This document shows, piece after piece, positions 15,874 to 22,929 of a stretch of DNA of 37,949 nt; position 1 is the stretch's first letter; each line of letters opens with the position of its first letter. Below the pieces are notes generated by a model that worked only from the letters and a program-made list of their open reading frames with translations, was not told the origin of the DNA and did no database searches. The DNA comes from Actinomycetes bacterium (GTDB lineage Bacteria > Actinomycetota > Actinomycetes > Actinomycetales > Cellulomonadaceae): NCBI GenBank assembly GCA_023432565.1, contig JAEYUL010000062.1, forward strand, positions 1 through 37,949. The letters are read 5' to 3'. The position numbers and the translations under genes are program-made.

Positions 15874-16536
15874 ATGACTGCGCGTCTGACCCGCTGGGGG
15901 CACTCCTGCGTCCGGATCGACGACACGGACCGGCACCTGGTGATCGATCCCGGAGCGTTCAGCGACCTCGGCTCGGCCCTCGACGGCGTGGACGCGATCC
16001 TCGTCACGCATGAGCACGTCGACCACCTGGCGGTCGAGCCCGTGGCGGCGGCCGTCGCAGCAGGAGTGCCGCTGTGGGGTCCGTCGGCAGTCGTCGCAGC
16101 TCTGCGCTCCGCGGGTGCGCCCGAGGGCAACCTGCACGTCGTCTCGGCAGGCGACCACGTCCGGGCGGCGGGCTACGACGTGCGGGTGCTGGGGGAGTGG
16201 CACGAGGTGGTCCACCCCGACATCCCTCGGATCACGAACGTGGCCTACCTCGTCGCCGGCGTCCTGCACCCCGGGGACGCCTACGTGCGGCCGGCCGAGT
16301 CTCCGCGGGTGCTGCTGCTGCCGGTCGCCGGACCCTGGCTCCGGCTCGCGGACGCGATCGACTACGCGCGCGACGTGGGGGCGCCGCGTGTCGTGCCCGT
16401 CCACGAAGGAGTGCTCAACGACGCCGGGCTGAACCTCGTGCACGGGATCGTCGGGCGCCTGCTGGGTCACACCGAGCTCGTGACACTGGCACCGGGAGAG
16501 TCGATCGACCTGGAGGAGGAGGGGAGTGCCGCATGA
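15874..16536 (+). CDS. Metallo-beta-lactamase-fold hydrolase (UlaG-like)
   Basis: 220-residue single-domain protein of the metallo-beta-lactamase superfamily. RWGHSCVRID begins the fold. THEHVDHL (45-52) gives the H-x-H-x-D-H zinc ligands. A second ligand region (LHPGDAYV) and LLLPVAGPWLR, followed by PVHEG near the C-terminus, match the UlaG/YfiR-like subgroup. The substrate is unknown. ATG at 15874 is chosen because the family begins MTxRLTxWGHS; an in-frame GTG at 15853 is possible, and neither has a strong ribosome-binding site. It overlaps the next small gene by 4 bp. Confidence 0.82.
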   Translation: MTARLTRWGHSCVRIDDTDRHLVIDPGAFSDLGSALDGVDAILVTHEHVDHLAVEPVAAAVAAGVPLWGPSAVVAALRSAGAPEGNLHVVSAGDHVRAAGYDVRVLGEWHEVVHPDIPRITNVAYLVAGVLHPGDAYVRPAESPRVLLLPVAGPWLRLADAIDYARDVGAPRVVPVHEGVLNDAGLNLVHGIVGRLLGHTELVTLAPGESIDLEEEGSAA

Positions 16537-16685
16537 GCGAGCCGATGACGCCCGCACCGGGGACGCCGACCGACGAGGTGCCAGCGCTCGAGGTCGACGA
16601 GACGGTCCCACCGAGGCCCGAGGAGGAGATCGCCGACGTGGCGCGAGCCGTACCCGACCCGCTCGGGCATGGCGGTGACGAGTGA
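16533..16685 (+). CDS. Small acidic Pro-rich hypothetical protein
   Basis: 50 codons starting with an ATGA overlap with the upstream stop and preceded by a strong GGAGGAGGGG ribosome-binding site, so translation is likely. The product is rich in Pro, Glu, Asp and Val, has no membrane segment, and is probably disordered. I recognise no family. It is coupled to the metallo-beta-lactamase-fold protein, so an accessory role is possible. Confidence 0.5.
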   Translation: MSEPMTPAPGTPTDEVPALEVDETVPPRPEEEIADVARAVPDPLGHGGDE

Positions 16686-16713
16686 GCGGCTTCGCGTACG
16701 GCATCCTGTGAAC

Positions 16714-17208
16714 GTGCAGATCTCCCTGGCAACTGAGGACGACTGGGCGCGCGTCCGGGACATCCGGCTGCGCGCTCTCCGCGAGGACGCCTTCGCCTTC
16801 GGGTCCTCGCTCGAGCGCGAGGAGCGGTTCAAGGAGAAGCACTGGCGGATGCGCGTACGCACCGTCCCGACCTGGCTGGCGACCGCGCAGGACGGCACCG
16901 TCCACGGCCTCGTCTCGATGCTCCAGGAGCCCGGGTCGCCCACCGACGACCGGCACGTCGTCAGCCTGTGGGTCGCGCCCGAGTCACGCCGCCGGGGGAT
17001 CGGCTGGGCACTGCTCGACGCGATCCGCCAGGCGGCGATCGCCGACGGGGCACGCACCGTGTCCCTGTGGCTCGTCGACGGCAACAACGCGGCGGGGGAC
17101 CTGTACGTGCGGGCCGGCTTCGCCCGTACGGGCGAGCGCATGGCGCTGCCGCGCGACCCGGACATCACCGAGGAGCGCTACGTCCTCGACCTGCCACGCC
17201 ACCGCTGA
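16714..17208 (+). CDS. GNAT-family N-acetyltransferase
   Basis: 164-residue acetyltransferase that would transfer an acetyl group from acetyl-CoA to an amine. The acetyl-CoA-binding motif A is clear: VVSLWVAPESRRRGIGWALLDAIRQAA, with the R/Q-x-x-G-x-G/A pattern. LYVRAGFARTGE is motif B. The N-terminus ISLATEDDWARVRDIRLRAL is typical. GTG at 16714 is preferred for family fit; GTG at 16708 and ATG at 16669 are in frame, the latter inside the preceding small gene. The substrate cannot be predicted. Confidence 0.85.
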   Translation: MQISLATEDDWARVRDIRLRALREDAFAFGSSLEREERFKEKHWRMRVRTVPTWLATAQDGTVHGLVSMLQEPGSPTDDRHVVSLWVAPESRRRGIGWALLDAIRQAAIADGARTVSLWLVDGNNAAGDLYVRAGFARTGERMALPRDPDITEERYVLDLPRHR

Positions 17209-17231
17209 CGACGGTGCCGGCGGCCGGCCCC

Positions 17232-18200
17232 TCAGTGACTGACGGTCTCGCTCTCGACGGCGATCCCGCGCAGCACCTGCTCGTCGACGAATGCCTCACG
17301 CGCCAGCACATGCTGCCGGATCGGGACAAGCCAGGGCGGGCAAGGCCCCTCGTCCAGCACCGCGATCGTCAGCAGCGCCATGCGGTACCGCATGAACACG
17401 TCGAGGTCGTCGTACCAGCCCGGGGGCAGCGGCCGCACGCTCGCGTAGCCGCCGAGCCACGCCTCGACGAAGTCGCGAACGGTGTGCGGTGCGGTCCGCC
17501 GGAGCTCCCAGACGGGGTGCACCAGCGCGATGGCGACGTCCAGCAGCAGCCAGTGGCGGCACGCCACGTCGAGGTCGAGAACCCCCAGCCGGCGGTCGGG
17601 CCCGACGACCAGGTTCCCGCTGTGCAGGTCGTTGTGCACCACGCCGAACCAGGGCGCAGCCGGCGCCCTCTGCGCGAGCGCCGCGCCAAGCTCCCGCCAC
17701 ACGCGTGACAGGCTCTCGTCGCGGCACCGACCGTCGAAGTGCTCGAACTCCTCGCGCCAGGAGGGGAGCCCAGACTCGTCGGCATCCTGTGCCGCGTCGT
17801 GCACGGCGGCGAGGGTGCGACCCCACCGGCGGGCGAACGACGGACGCAGTGCCTCGCGCGCACCCACGGGCCGTCCGACGAGCTCCTCGGTCACCGACGC
17901 GGTGTACTGCGAGCCGTCGCACTCGACCAGAGCGACAAGATCGCCGGCGACGGTGCGGACCGGCACGGTCGTGCGGACCGCGCGGGCTGCCAGGTGCTCG
18001 GCCAGGCGCAGCCTCGCCTCGACCGAGCCGGGTGCAGGCCCGTCCGGAGGGCGGATCTTCGCATAGCGGACCGTCGCGCCGGACTGCACGCGCCAGACTG
18101 CGCCGTCAGGCGCACCGTCATGAGCCACGGGGTGCGCCACCGACTCGTCCAGACCGAATCGGCGCAGCACCTCGGCGAGCACCTGATCAGGCACATCCAC
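17232..18200 (-). CDS. Aminoglycoside phosphotransferase-like kinase (APH family)
   Basis: 322-residue protein of the APH/choline kinase-like fold. The catalytic loop is VVHNDLHSGNL (188-197; D191 catalytic, N196 metal binding), followed by LDLDVA (208-213), the DFG equivalent. A degenerate nucleotide-binding N-lobe (AVWRVQS, RYAKIRP) precedes it. Proteins of this type phosphorylate many small molecules, and membership alone does not imply antibiotic resistance. The GTG start has AGGAG 9 nt upstream. About 108 bp upstream lies an AT-rich palindrome overlapping a -10-like GATAAT. Confidence 0.82.
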   Translation of the reverse strand: MDVPDQVLAEVLRRFGLDESVAHPVAHDGAPDGAVWRVQSGATVRYAKIRPPDGPAPGSVEARLRLAEHLAARAVRTTVPVRTVAGDLVALVECDGSQYTASVTEELVGRPVGAREALRPSFARRWGRTLAAVHDAAQDADESGLPSWREEFEHFDGRCRDESLSRVWRELGAALAQRAPAAPWFGVVHNDLHSGNLVVGPDRRLGVLDLDVACRHWLLLDVAIALVHPVWELRRTAPHTVRDFVEAWLGGYASVRPLPPGWYDDLDVFMRYRMALLTIAVLDEGPCPPWLVPIRQHVLAREAFVDEQVLRGIAVESETVSH

Positions 18201-18306
18201 GGCATCTGCTCCTCACGGCGCTCACGGAACCGTGAGCACCGTGGCCGACCTTACGAGGGGGGACCGACATCGTCGGGAACACCATGGATCAAACACGATG
18301 AGTGAC

Positions 18307-18320
18307 ATAATGTGCATTAT
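18307..18320. promoter_or_regulatory. AT-rich perfect palindrome overlapping a -10 box
   Basis: ATAATG (18307-18312) and CATTAT (18315-18320) are perfect arms around TG, striking in DNA of this GC content. On the minus strand GATAAT (18316-18321) is a near-consensus -10 pointing to the APH-type gene; on the plus strand CATAAT (18306-18311) is a second one. This looks like an operator over one or two divergent promoters. Confidence 0.6.
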
Positions 18321-18355
18321 CGGCGTTTGGCCGCCGCTCCTGACGCCGCCGCCGT

Positions 18356-18387
18356 ACCCACGAGTCCCGCGACCCACGAGTCCCGCG
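18356..18387. repeat. Perfect 16-bp tandem duplication
   Basis: ACCCACGAGTCCCGCG occurs twice in a row (18356-18371, 18372-18387) in the gap before a small hypothetical gene. Confidence 0.9.
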
Positions 18388-18464
18388 CCGACGGCCGGGC
18401 CCTTGCTGAGTCGGACGCCGTGGCTCAAGCCGTGCCGACCCGAGGCCGATGCGTCGTCGTGGGC

Positions 18465-18707
18465 ATGGATCCCTGGTTGTCCCAGCGCTACGCCGGCGTG
18501 AGTCGCGCGACGGGCTCACGGACGGCCTCGACGCGCGCGCCGGCGCCGAGCCGTCGCGCCAGGCGCGCGGCGGACCACCTGCTCGACGGTCTCGCGCGTG
18601 AGCTGCGGGTACGTCGTGCCCGCCGCCGGGCGCTCGCGTTCGTGGTCGCGACCTGTGCGGCCCTCGGTGTCGCCTGGATCGCGCACGACCTGGGTCTGCT
18701 GCAGTAG
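18465..18707 (+). CDS. Small hypothetical membrane-anchored protein
   Basis: 80 codons from an ATG at 18465. The N-terminal part is Arg/Ala-rich and basic; the C-terminal 25 residues (LAFVVATCAALGVAWIAHDLG) form one membrane segment, giving a tail-anchored appearance. No good ribosome-binding site is seen and the frame is open upstream to 18312, so the start is uncertain. No family recognised. It may be a real small gene, supported by the clean membrane segment, but could be chance in GC-rich DNA. Confidence 0.35.
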   Translation: MDPWLSQRYAGVSRATGSRTASTRAPAPSRRARRAADHLLDGLARELRVRRARRRALAFVVATCAALGVAWIAHDLGLLQ

Positions 18708-18852
18708 CCCGCACGAGAGCTGCTCTGCGACGAGGCGTCGGGCGCGATCGAACCGCGCCGCATGCCCGCCGGCCGACAGCGAGTCGAACACCCGTTCGAG
18801 GGGCGGGAGGGTCCTGTTCGACGCGGCGCGCAGCTGCTGGCACGCTGGACGG

Positions 18853-19386
18853 ATGGATCAACGAGCTGCAGCGTCGCTGCCCGAGGTGGACCGTGCCGCT
18901 GCTGACGCGTTCTGGGCCGCGTACAGCACGGCCTACCCGGGTGCCGCGGCCGGCGCGCCGAAGTACACCGTGGAGTACTTCGGCGACTCCCCCAGGCTGG
19001 CCGACGAGCTGCTGCGTGCCGTCACGCACGGTCCCAAGCGCGCGACCGCGGAGCTCGTCGACGCCTTCGTGGCCGACGGAGAGGCGCTGCCGAGGATCGG
19101 CGGGCACTGGATCGCGTGCGACGGCACCGGGCAGCCCGCGGTCATCCTGCGCACGACAGAGCTCCGGATCGCGACGTTCTGCGACGTCGACGCGGCGTTC
19201 GCGTTCGACGAGGGCGAGGACGACCGGACGCTCGAGAGCTGGCGGCGTGAGCACCGCAGGTATTGGACGCGCACGTGTGCCGCACGCGGAGCGACGTGGT
19301 CCGAGCAGGACGAGATCGTGTGCGAGCGGTTCACGGTCGTGTGGCCTCCCGAGCTCGCCGACCCGCCCGCGCCGCGCGCGTCGTGA
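18853..19386 (+). CDS. ASCH-domain protein
   Basis: 177-residue protein of the ASCH family, a PUA-like fold thought to bind RNA; one relative (YqfB) is an amidohydrolase on acetylcytidine. Recognisable stretches are KYTVEYFGDSPRLADELL, GPKRATAELVDAF, PRIGGHWIACDGTGQPAVIL, and RREHRRYWTRTC, ending IVCERFTVVWP. Length and residues fit the family. A weak CACGCT lies 6 nt before the ATG, so leaderless expression is possible. A 17-bp tandem duplication spans its stop and the next start. Function is unknown. Confidence 0.82.
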   Translation: MDQRAAASLPEVDRAAADAFWAAYSTAYPGAAAGAPKYTVEYFGDSPRLADELLRAVTHGPKRATAELVDAFVADGEALPRIGGHWIACDGTGQPAVILRTTELRIATFCDVDAAFAFDEGEDDRTLESWRREHRRYWTRTCAARGATWSEQDEIVCERFTVVWPPELADPPAPRAS

Positions 19387-19415
19387 GCGCGCATGAGTCG
19401 TGAGCGCGCATGAGC
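19382..19415. repeat. 17-bp tandem duplication across a gene junction
   Basis: Two adjacent 17-bp copies (19382-19398, 19399-19415) differ only in the last base. They contain the ASCH stop codon and the AraC-type start codon, and duplicate an ATG that is out of frame with the AraC gene. Confidence 0.9.
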
Positions 19416-19844
19416 CGTGAGAGCGAGGACCTGAACCGCCGACTGCTGCGTGCCCGTGACGTGATGGACCGCCGCTACGCCGAGCCGCTCGACGTCGCCG
19501 CGCTCGCGCGAGTCACCTACCTGTCACCGTCGCACTTCGCGCGCGAGTTCCGGCGCGTCTTCGGCGAGACGCCGTACCGGTACCTGCAGCGGCGGCGGGT
19601 CGAACGGGCGATGCTCCGGCTGCGCACGACGAGCGCGAGCGTCACCGACGTCTGCCTCGAGGTGGGGTTCACCAGCCTGGGGACGTTCAGCAGGACGTTC
19701 TCGCAGATCGTCGGCTGCTCCCCCACGGCCTACCGTCAACGCACGGCGGGTGCCCCCGAACCGGCGTCCGGGACCTTCACGATGCGCTGGGGCAGACCGA
19801 GCAGCTTCGGAGAAGCGCACCTGCCGGAGTCGCCCCTAGCGTGA
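19410..19844 (+). CDS. AraC-family regulator, DNA-binding domain only
   Basis: 144-residue transcription regulator consisting mainly of the two helix-turn-helix motifs of AraC/XylS proteins (about 12-112): LDVAALARVTYLSPSHFAREFRRVFGETPYRYLQRRRVERA and SVTDVCLEVGFTSLGTFSRTFSQIVGCSPTAYR. There is no N-terminal ligand domain, so any effector must act otherwise. A short unrelated tail follows. It is 45 bp upstream of a VOC-family gene; AraC-VOC pairs are common in actinobacteria, and the regulator probably controls that gene. The ATG at 19410 is in frame with the family N-terminus. Confidence 0.9.
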   Translation: MSRESEDLNRRLLRARDVMDRRYAEPLDVAALARVTYLSPSHFAREFRRVFGETPYRYLQRRRVERAMLRLRTTSASVTDVCLEVGFTSLGTFSRTFSQIVGCSPTAYRQRTAGAPEPASGTFTMRWGRPSSFGEAHLPESPLA

Positions 19845-19889
19845 CGAGCACCGGCGGACTGCCGGACGGACACCACCAGGAGGCTCGCC

Positions 19890-20297
19890 ATGCTCGTGCG
19901 CAACAACCTCTCGTCGATCTTCGTCCTGGACCAGGACGAGGCGCTGAAGTTCTACGTCGACCTCCTCGGGCTGGAGGTGAGCGCCGACGTGGACTTCGGA
20001 CCCATGCGTTGGCTCACGGTGCGCGTCCCCGGAGACACCAAGGAGATCCTGCTCGAACGCCCCGGTGTCCCGGCGCACGACGAGGCGACGGCGGAGCAGG
20101 TGCGCGACCTCGTGACCAAGGGTGCGGGCGGCGGATGGCTCGCGTTCATGACCGACGACGTCGACGGCACGTTCGAGCGGCTCGTCGCCGCGGGCGTCGA
20201 CGTGACGCAGGAGCCGATGGACCAGCCCTACGGCCGTGACTTCGGCATCCGCGACCCGTTCGGCAACCACCTGCGCATCGCAGACGTCCGCTCCTGA
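19890..20297 (+). CDS. VOC-family (glyoxalase/bleomycin resistance-fold) protein
   Basis: 135-residue protein with the beta-alpha-beta-beta-beta repeats of the vicinal oxygen chelate superfamily. SSIFVLDQDEALKFYVDLLGLEV starts the first module; WLAFMTDDVDGTFERLVAAGVDV and FGIRDPFGNHLRI form the second. Members are metal-dependent glyoxalases, dioxygenases or resistance proteins; which one cannot be told. AGGAGG lies about 9 nt before the ATG. It follows an AraC-type gene, probably its regulator. Confidence 0.9.
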   Translation: MLVRNNLSSIFVLDQDEALKFYVDLLGLEVSADVDFGPMRWLTVRVPGDTKEILLERPGVPAHDEATAEQVRDLVTKGAGGGWLAFMTDDVDGTFERLVAAGVDVTQEPMDQPYGRDFGIRDPFGNHLRIADVRS

Positions 20298-20387
20298 CGA
20301 GCACGCCGGCAGGTGCGCCAGTCCAGGTCGGCCGGCGGTGGCCAGGCCGTCCCCGGGCGGCACATGCGGGCGAACAGGAGAAATTGC

Positions 20388-20882
20388 GTGGCCGGCAGCG
20401 GCTGCATGCGCCAGAGTCACCGCATGGCGCACTGGGTGACCGCGGACGAGATCACAGCAGCACGCGACGCGTTCGAGCTCGCGATCGAGGGCTGGCAACG
20501 CCCTGTCGCGCACGGTGTGGGGCTCGTGCCGTCCGGCGCCGCGGGGCCACGTCCCGAGCACTTCCCGCTGGTCAACAGCGAGGACCATCGGCTGCCGGGC
20601 GTCGTAGTCGCGCACGTCGTCGGCCACACGTCCGGGACCGCCGCGTACCGGCTGACGCGGTCGCAGCTCGAACGGGCCGTCGCGATGCTGACGCCCGCCG
20701 AGGTGTGCGAGGTCTACCAGCACCCCAACCTGTGGACCTGGCGGGACACGTACCTTCCGCGGCTCGACGTCGACCCCGGCGCGACGCTGGTCGCGGTGTT
20801 CCTCGGCGAGGAGCCCGAGCTCGCGCCCGACCCGGCGATCGACGCGTTCCGCGCCGCCCGCTCCGCTCGCGCCGGGGGCTGA
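20388..20882 (+). CDS. Hypothetical protein
   Basis: 164 residues, soluble, not recognised. The sequence has a normal composition with a mixed alpha/beta look (VTADEITAARDAFELAIEGWQ, VVVAHVVGHTSGTAAYRLT, LERAVAMLTPAEVCEVYQHPN, TLVAVFLGEEPEL). The GTG at 20388 is preferred because AGGAG (20376-20380) lies exactly 7 nt before it; the ATG at 20424 is the in-frame alternative. It follows the VOC gene in the same direction, 90 bp downstream. Confidence 0.65.
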   Translation: MAGSGCMRQSHRMAHWVTADEITAARDAFELAIEGWQRPVAHGVGLVPSGAAGPRPEHFPLVNSEDHRLPGVVVAHVVGHTSGTAAYRLTRSQLERAVAMLTPAEVCEVYQHPNLWTWRDTYLPRLDVDPGATLVAVFLGEEPELAPDPAIDAFRAARSARAGG

Positions 20883-20986
20883 GGCGTCGGTGGGCGAACC
20901 GACCCCAGCCCGCGGAGCGCCCGCCTTCGTCCACAGCCACCGGTAGGGCTCTGCCCTGGCTCGTCTGCGGCTGAGACCGTGCCCGC

Positions 20987-21448
20987 ATGACACGACGACC
21001 TTCCCGCACGTGGGATGCCGACGGACCGGACGACGACCTCGCGGACCTCGCCTCGCTCGTCGGCACCCGGGTCCGCTCCCCCGCTGAGGCGGCACGCCTG
21101 CTGCAGACGCTCGTCGGACCTGAGGCCTACGGGCCGCCCGCGTTGTGGTGCGCGCTGCTCGACGCCGACGACCGCCTGCTCCCCCTGGTCCTCGCGATCA
21201 GCGAACGCCCGCTCACCGTCTCCGACGGCTTCGCGCAGCACCTCGCCGACGACCTCGCTGCGGTCCTCGAGCAGCACGCCGTCGGCGGGTCGGTGGTGGT
21301 CGCACTCGTGGGTGACGGCGACGAGGACGTGCACGACCAGCTGAGCTGGGTCTGCGAGCTCGAGCACACGACGGCGCAGGCAGGTGTCCCCCTGCACGCT
21401 GTCGTGGCGGTCGGGCCGCACGGCCCCGCGGTGCTGGCTCCTGCGTGA
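20987..21448 (+). CDS. Hypothetical protein
   Basis: 153-residue soluble protein with no family I can name. Stretches such as VGTRVRSPAEAARLLQTLVGPEAYGPPALWCALLDADDRLLPLVLAI suggest an alpha/beta fold, faintly like the JAB/RadC-type domains, but the metal-binding HxH motif is not evident. The ATG lacks a clear ribosome-binding site and GACCGT sits 6 nt upstream, a weak leaderless-type -10. A small inverted repeat (AGGGC/GCCCT, 20945-20957) lies upstream. It converges with the aldo/keto reductase gene, 7 bp apart. Confidence 0.65.
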   Translation: MTRRPSRTWDADGPDDDLADLASLVGTRVRSPAEAARLLQTLVGPEAYGPPALWCALLDADDRLLPLVLAISERPLTVSDGFAQHLADDLAAVLEQHAVGGSVVVALVGDGDEDVHDQLSWVCELEHTTAQAGVPLHAVVAVGPHGPAVLAPA

Positions 21449-21455
21449 GCGCGCG

Positions 21456-22427
21456 TCAGGCGGGTGCGACCTCGTCGATCGCGGCGAGCTGGTCGAGGTC
21501 CGGCTCCCACAGGATCGCGCGCACGTTGGCGTGCAGCTGCTCGGGCGTCCGGGCTCCGGCGATGACCGAGCACACGGCGGGCTGCGCCGCGAGCCCGCCG
21601 AGCGCGAGCGTCGGCAGATCCACACCCCACTCCTCGGTGAGCGCGGTCAGGGCCTCGATGCGGTCGAAGTCCGCGCGGGCCAGGCGCTCCGGCAGACGGG
21701 TCAGCCGCGTGCCCTCGGGCGCGGCCTCGCCGCGACGGTACTTGCCCGTGAGCAGGCCCGAGGCCAGGGGCGTGTACGGGATCAACCCGACGCCCGAGGC
21801 CTCGAGCGCCGGCACCAGCTCGCTCTCCGCGCTGCGGTCGAGCAGGCTGTACCGGTTCTGCGCCGAGACGAACGGCGTCAGACCCCCCGTGCGCGCCGTC
21901 CAGTCGGCCTGCACGACCTGCCACGCCGCGAAGTTCGACGAACCGATGTAGCGCACCTTGCCCTCGGTGACGAGCTCGTGCAGCGCGGCCAAGGTCTCCT
22001 CGATCGGTGTGCCCTCGTCGGGGGCGTGCATCTGGTACAGGTCGATCCAGTCGGTGCCGAGCCGGCGCAGCGAGGCCTCGACCGCACGGCGCACGTACCG
22101 GCGCGAACCACGCGCGCCCCAGTCGGAGCCGTTGACCCCGCCCATGTCGATCCCGAACTTCGTGGCGATCACGACGTCGTCGCGCCGCCCTCGCAGCGCA
22201 GCGCCGAGCAGCTCCTCGCTCCTTCCGGGGCGATCCCCGTAGACGTCCGCGGTGTCGAAGAACGTCACACCCGCGCCGAGTGCGGCGTCGACCAGCGGCA
22301 TGACACCATCGTCCGGCAGCGTCGAACCGAACGTGTTGCAGCCGAGTCCGGCGGTCGAGACCACCAGTCCCGAGTCGCCCATCCGGCGGAAGGTCATGTC
22401 GTTCGGTGTCGAGCTCGTGGACGTCAC
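21456..22427 (-). CDS. Aldo/keto reductase
   Basis: 323-residue NADPH-dependent oxidoreductase of the aldo/keto reductase superfamily. The catalytic tetrad is visible: FFDTADVYG (D58, Y63), VIATKFG (K90) and QMHAPD (H134). KVRYIGSSNF, VVQADWTARTGGLTPFVSAQNRYSLLDR and PLASGLLTGKY are typical of the YajO/AKR11-like bacterial group. Start GTG at 22427: TACTGT lies 6 nt upstream and there is no ribosome-binding site, indicating leaderless expression. An in-frame upstream extension to 22469 is unlikely. Substrate unknown. Confidence 0.93.
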   Translation of the reverse strand: MTSTSSTPNDMTFRRMGDSGLVVSTAGLGCNTFGSTLPDDGVMPLVDAALGAGVTFFDTADVYGDRPGRSEELLGAALRGRRDDVVIATKFGIDMGGVNGSDWGARGSRRYVRRAVEASLRRLGTDWIDLYQMHAPDEGTPIEETLAALHELVTEGKVRYIGSSNFAAWQVVQADWTARTGGLTPFVSAQNRYSLLDRSAESELVPALEASGVGLIPYTPLASGLLTGKYRRGEAAPEGTRLTRLPERLARADFDRIEALTALTEEWGVDLPTLALGGLAAQPAVCSVIAGARTPEQLHANVRAILWEPDLDQLAAIDEVAPA

Positions 22428-22433
22428 CCCCGC

Positions 22434-22439
22434 ACAGTA
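22434..22439 (-). promoter_or_regulatory. -10 box TACTGT, leaderless arrangement
   Basis: On the minus strand TACTGT ends 6 nt before the aldo/keto reductase GTG. Confidence 0.6.
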
Positions 22440-22488
22440 AGCCCTCGGGCCTCCTCCACGTGCGTTCACGAACCCTTCACGTCACGCT

Positions 22489-22514
22489 GGAACACGCAAG
22501 AGCTCTCCGCCGTT
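22489..22514 (+). promoter_or_regulatory. SigR-type (ECF) promoter of rbpA
   Basis: GGAAC (22489-22493) and GTT (22512-22514) are separated by 18 bp, close to the GGAAT-N18/19-GTT consensus of SigR-group ECF sigma factors. Streptomyces rbpA is SigR-controlled, so this fits known biology. The leader would be about 50 nt. Confidence 0.65.
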
Positions 22515-22569
22515 GAGCCCGGTGGAACTCGTACTCGACGGCCGCGATCCGGCCACGGAGGTCACTCTC

Positions 22570-22914
22570 ATGGCGAACAGGTCCCTGCGCGGAATGCGTA
22601 TCGGGTCGCAGAGCATGGAGACCGAGGAGGGCGTCGACTTCGCCCCGCGGCTGCAGGCGCACTACGACTGCCCGAACGGGCACACCATCATCCTGCCGTT
22701 CTCGGTCGAGGCGGACGTGCCGGTCGTCTGGGAGTGCCGCTGCGGCGCCGAGGCGCTGCTGCGTGACGCGTCGAAGCCGGAGGCCAAGGCGACCAAGCCC
22801 CCGCGCACCCACTGGGACATGCTGCTCGAGCGGCGAACGATCGGTGAGCTCGAGGAGCTCCTCGACGAGCGCCTCGACCTGCTGCGCGCCGGGAAGCTGC
22901 GCCGCAGCGCCTGA
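22570..22914 (+). CDS. rbpA: RNA polymerase-binding protein RbpA
   Basis: 114-residue actinobacterial RNA polymerase accessory factor that binds the principal sigma factor and stabilises open promoter complexes. MANRSLRGMRIGSQSMETE at the N-terminus and WDMLLERRTIGELEELLDERL at the C-terminus (the sigma-interacting helix region) are diagnostic. C34, H38, C56 and C58 resemble the zinc-ligand set described in Streptomyces RbpA. The ATG at 22570 has GGAGG about 9 nt upstream; a longer in-frame start at 22513 is not supported. An upstream GGAAC-N18-GTT promoter suggests induction by thiol-oxidative stress. Confidence 0.96.
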   Translation: MANRSLRGMRIGSQSMETEEGVDFAPRLQAHYDCPNGHTIILPFSVEADVPVVWECRCGAEALLRDASKPEAKATKPPRTHWDMLLERRTIGELEELLDERLDLLRAGKLRRSA

Positions 22915-22929
22915 CGCGCGCGCGGGGGC

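Noticed and set aside
17232..18200. Antibiotic resistance gene
   Set aside because: The APH fold is shared by many kinases of unrelated substrates; nothing here indicates a drug substrate or recent transfer.
18201..20986. Genomic island or mobile element
   Set aside because: The genes are mixed and poorly known, but no integrase, transposase, tRNA target or terminal repeat was seen, and base composition looks similar to the flanks.
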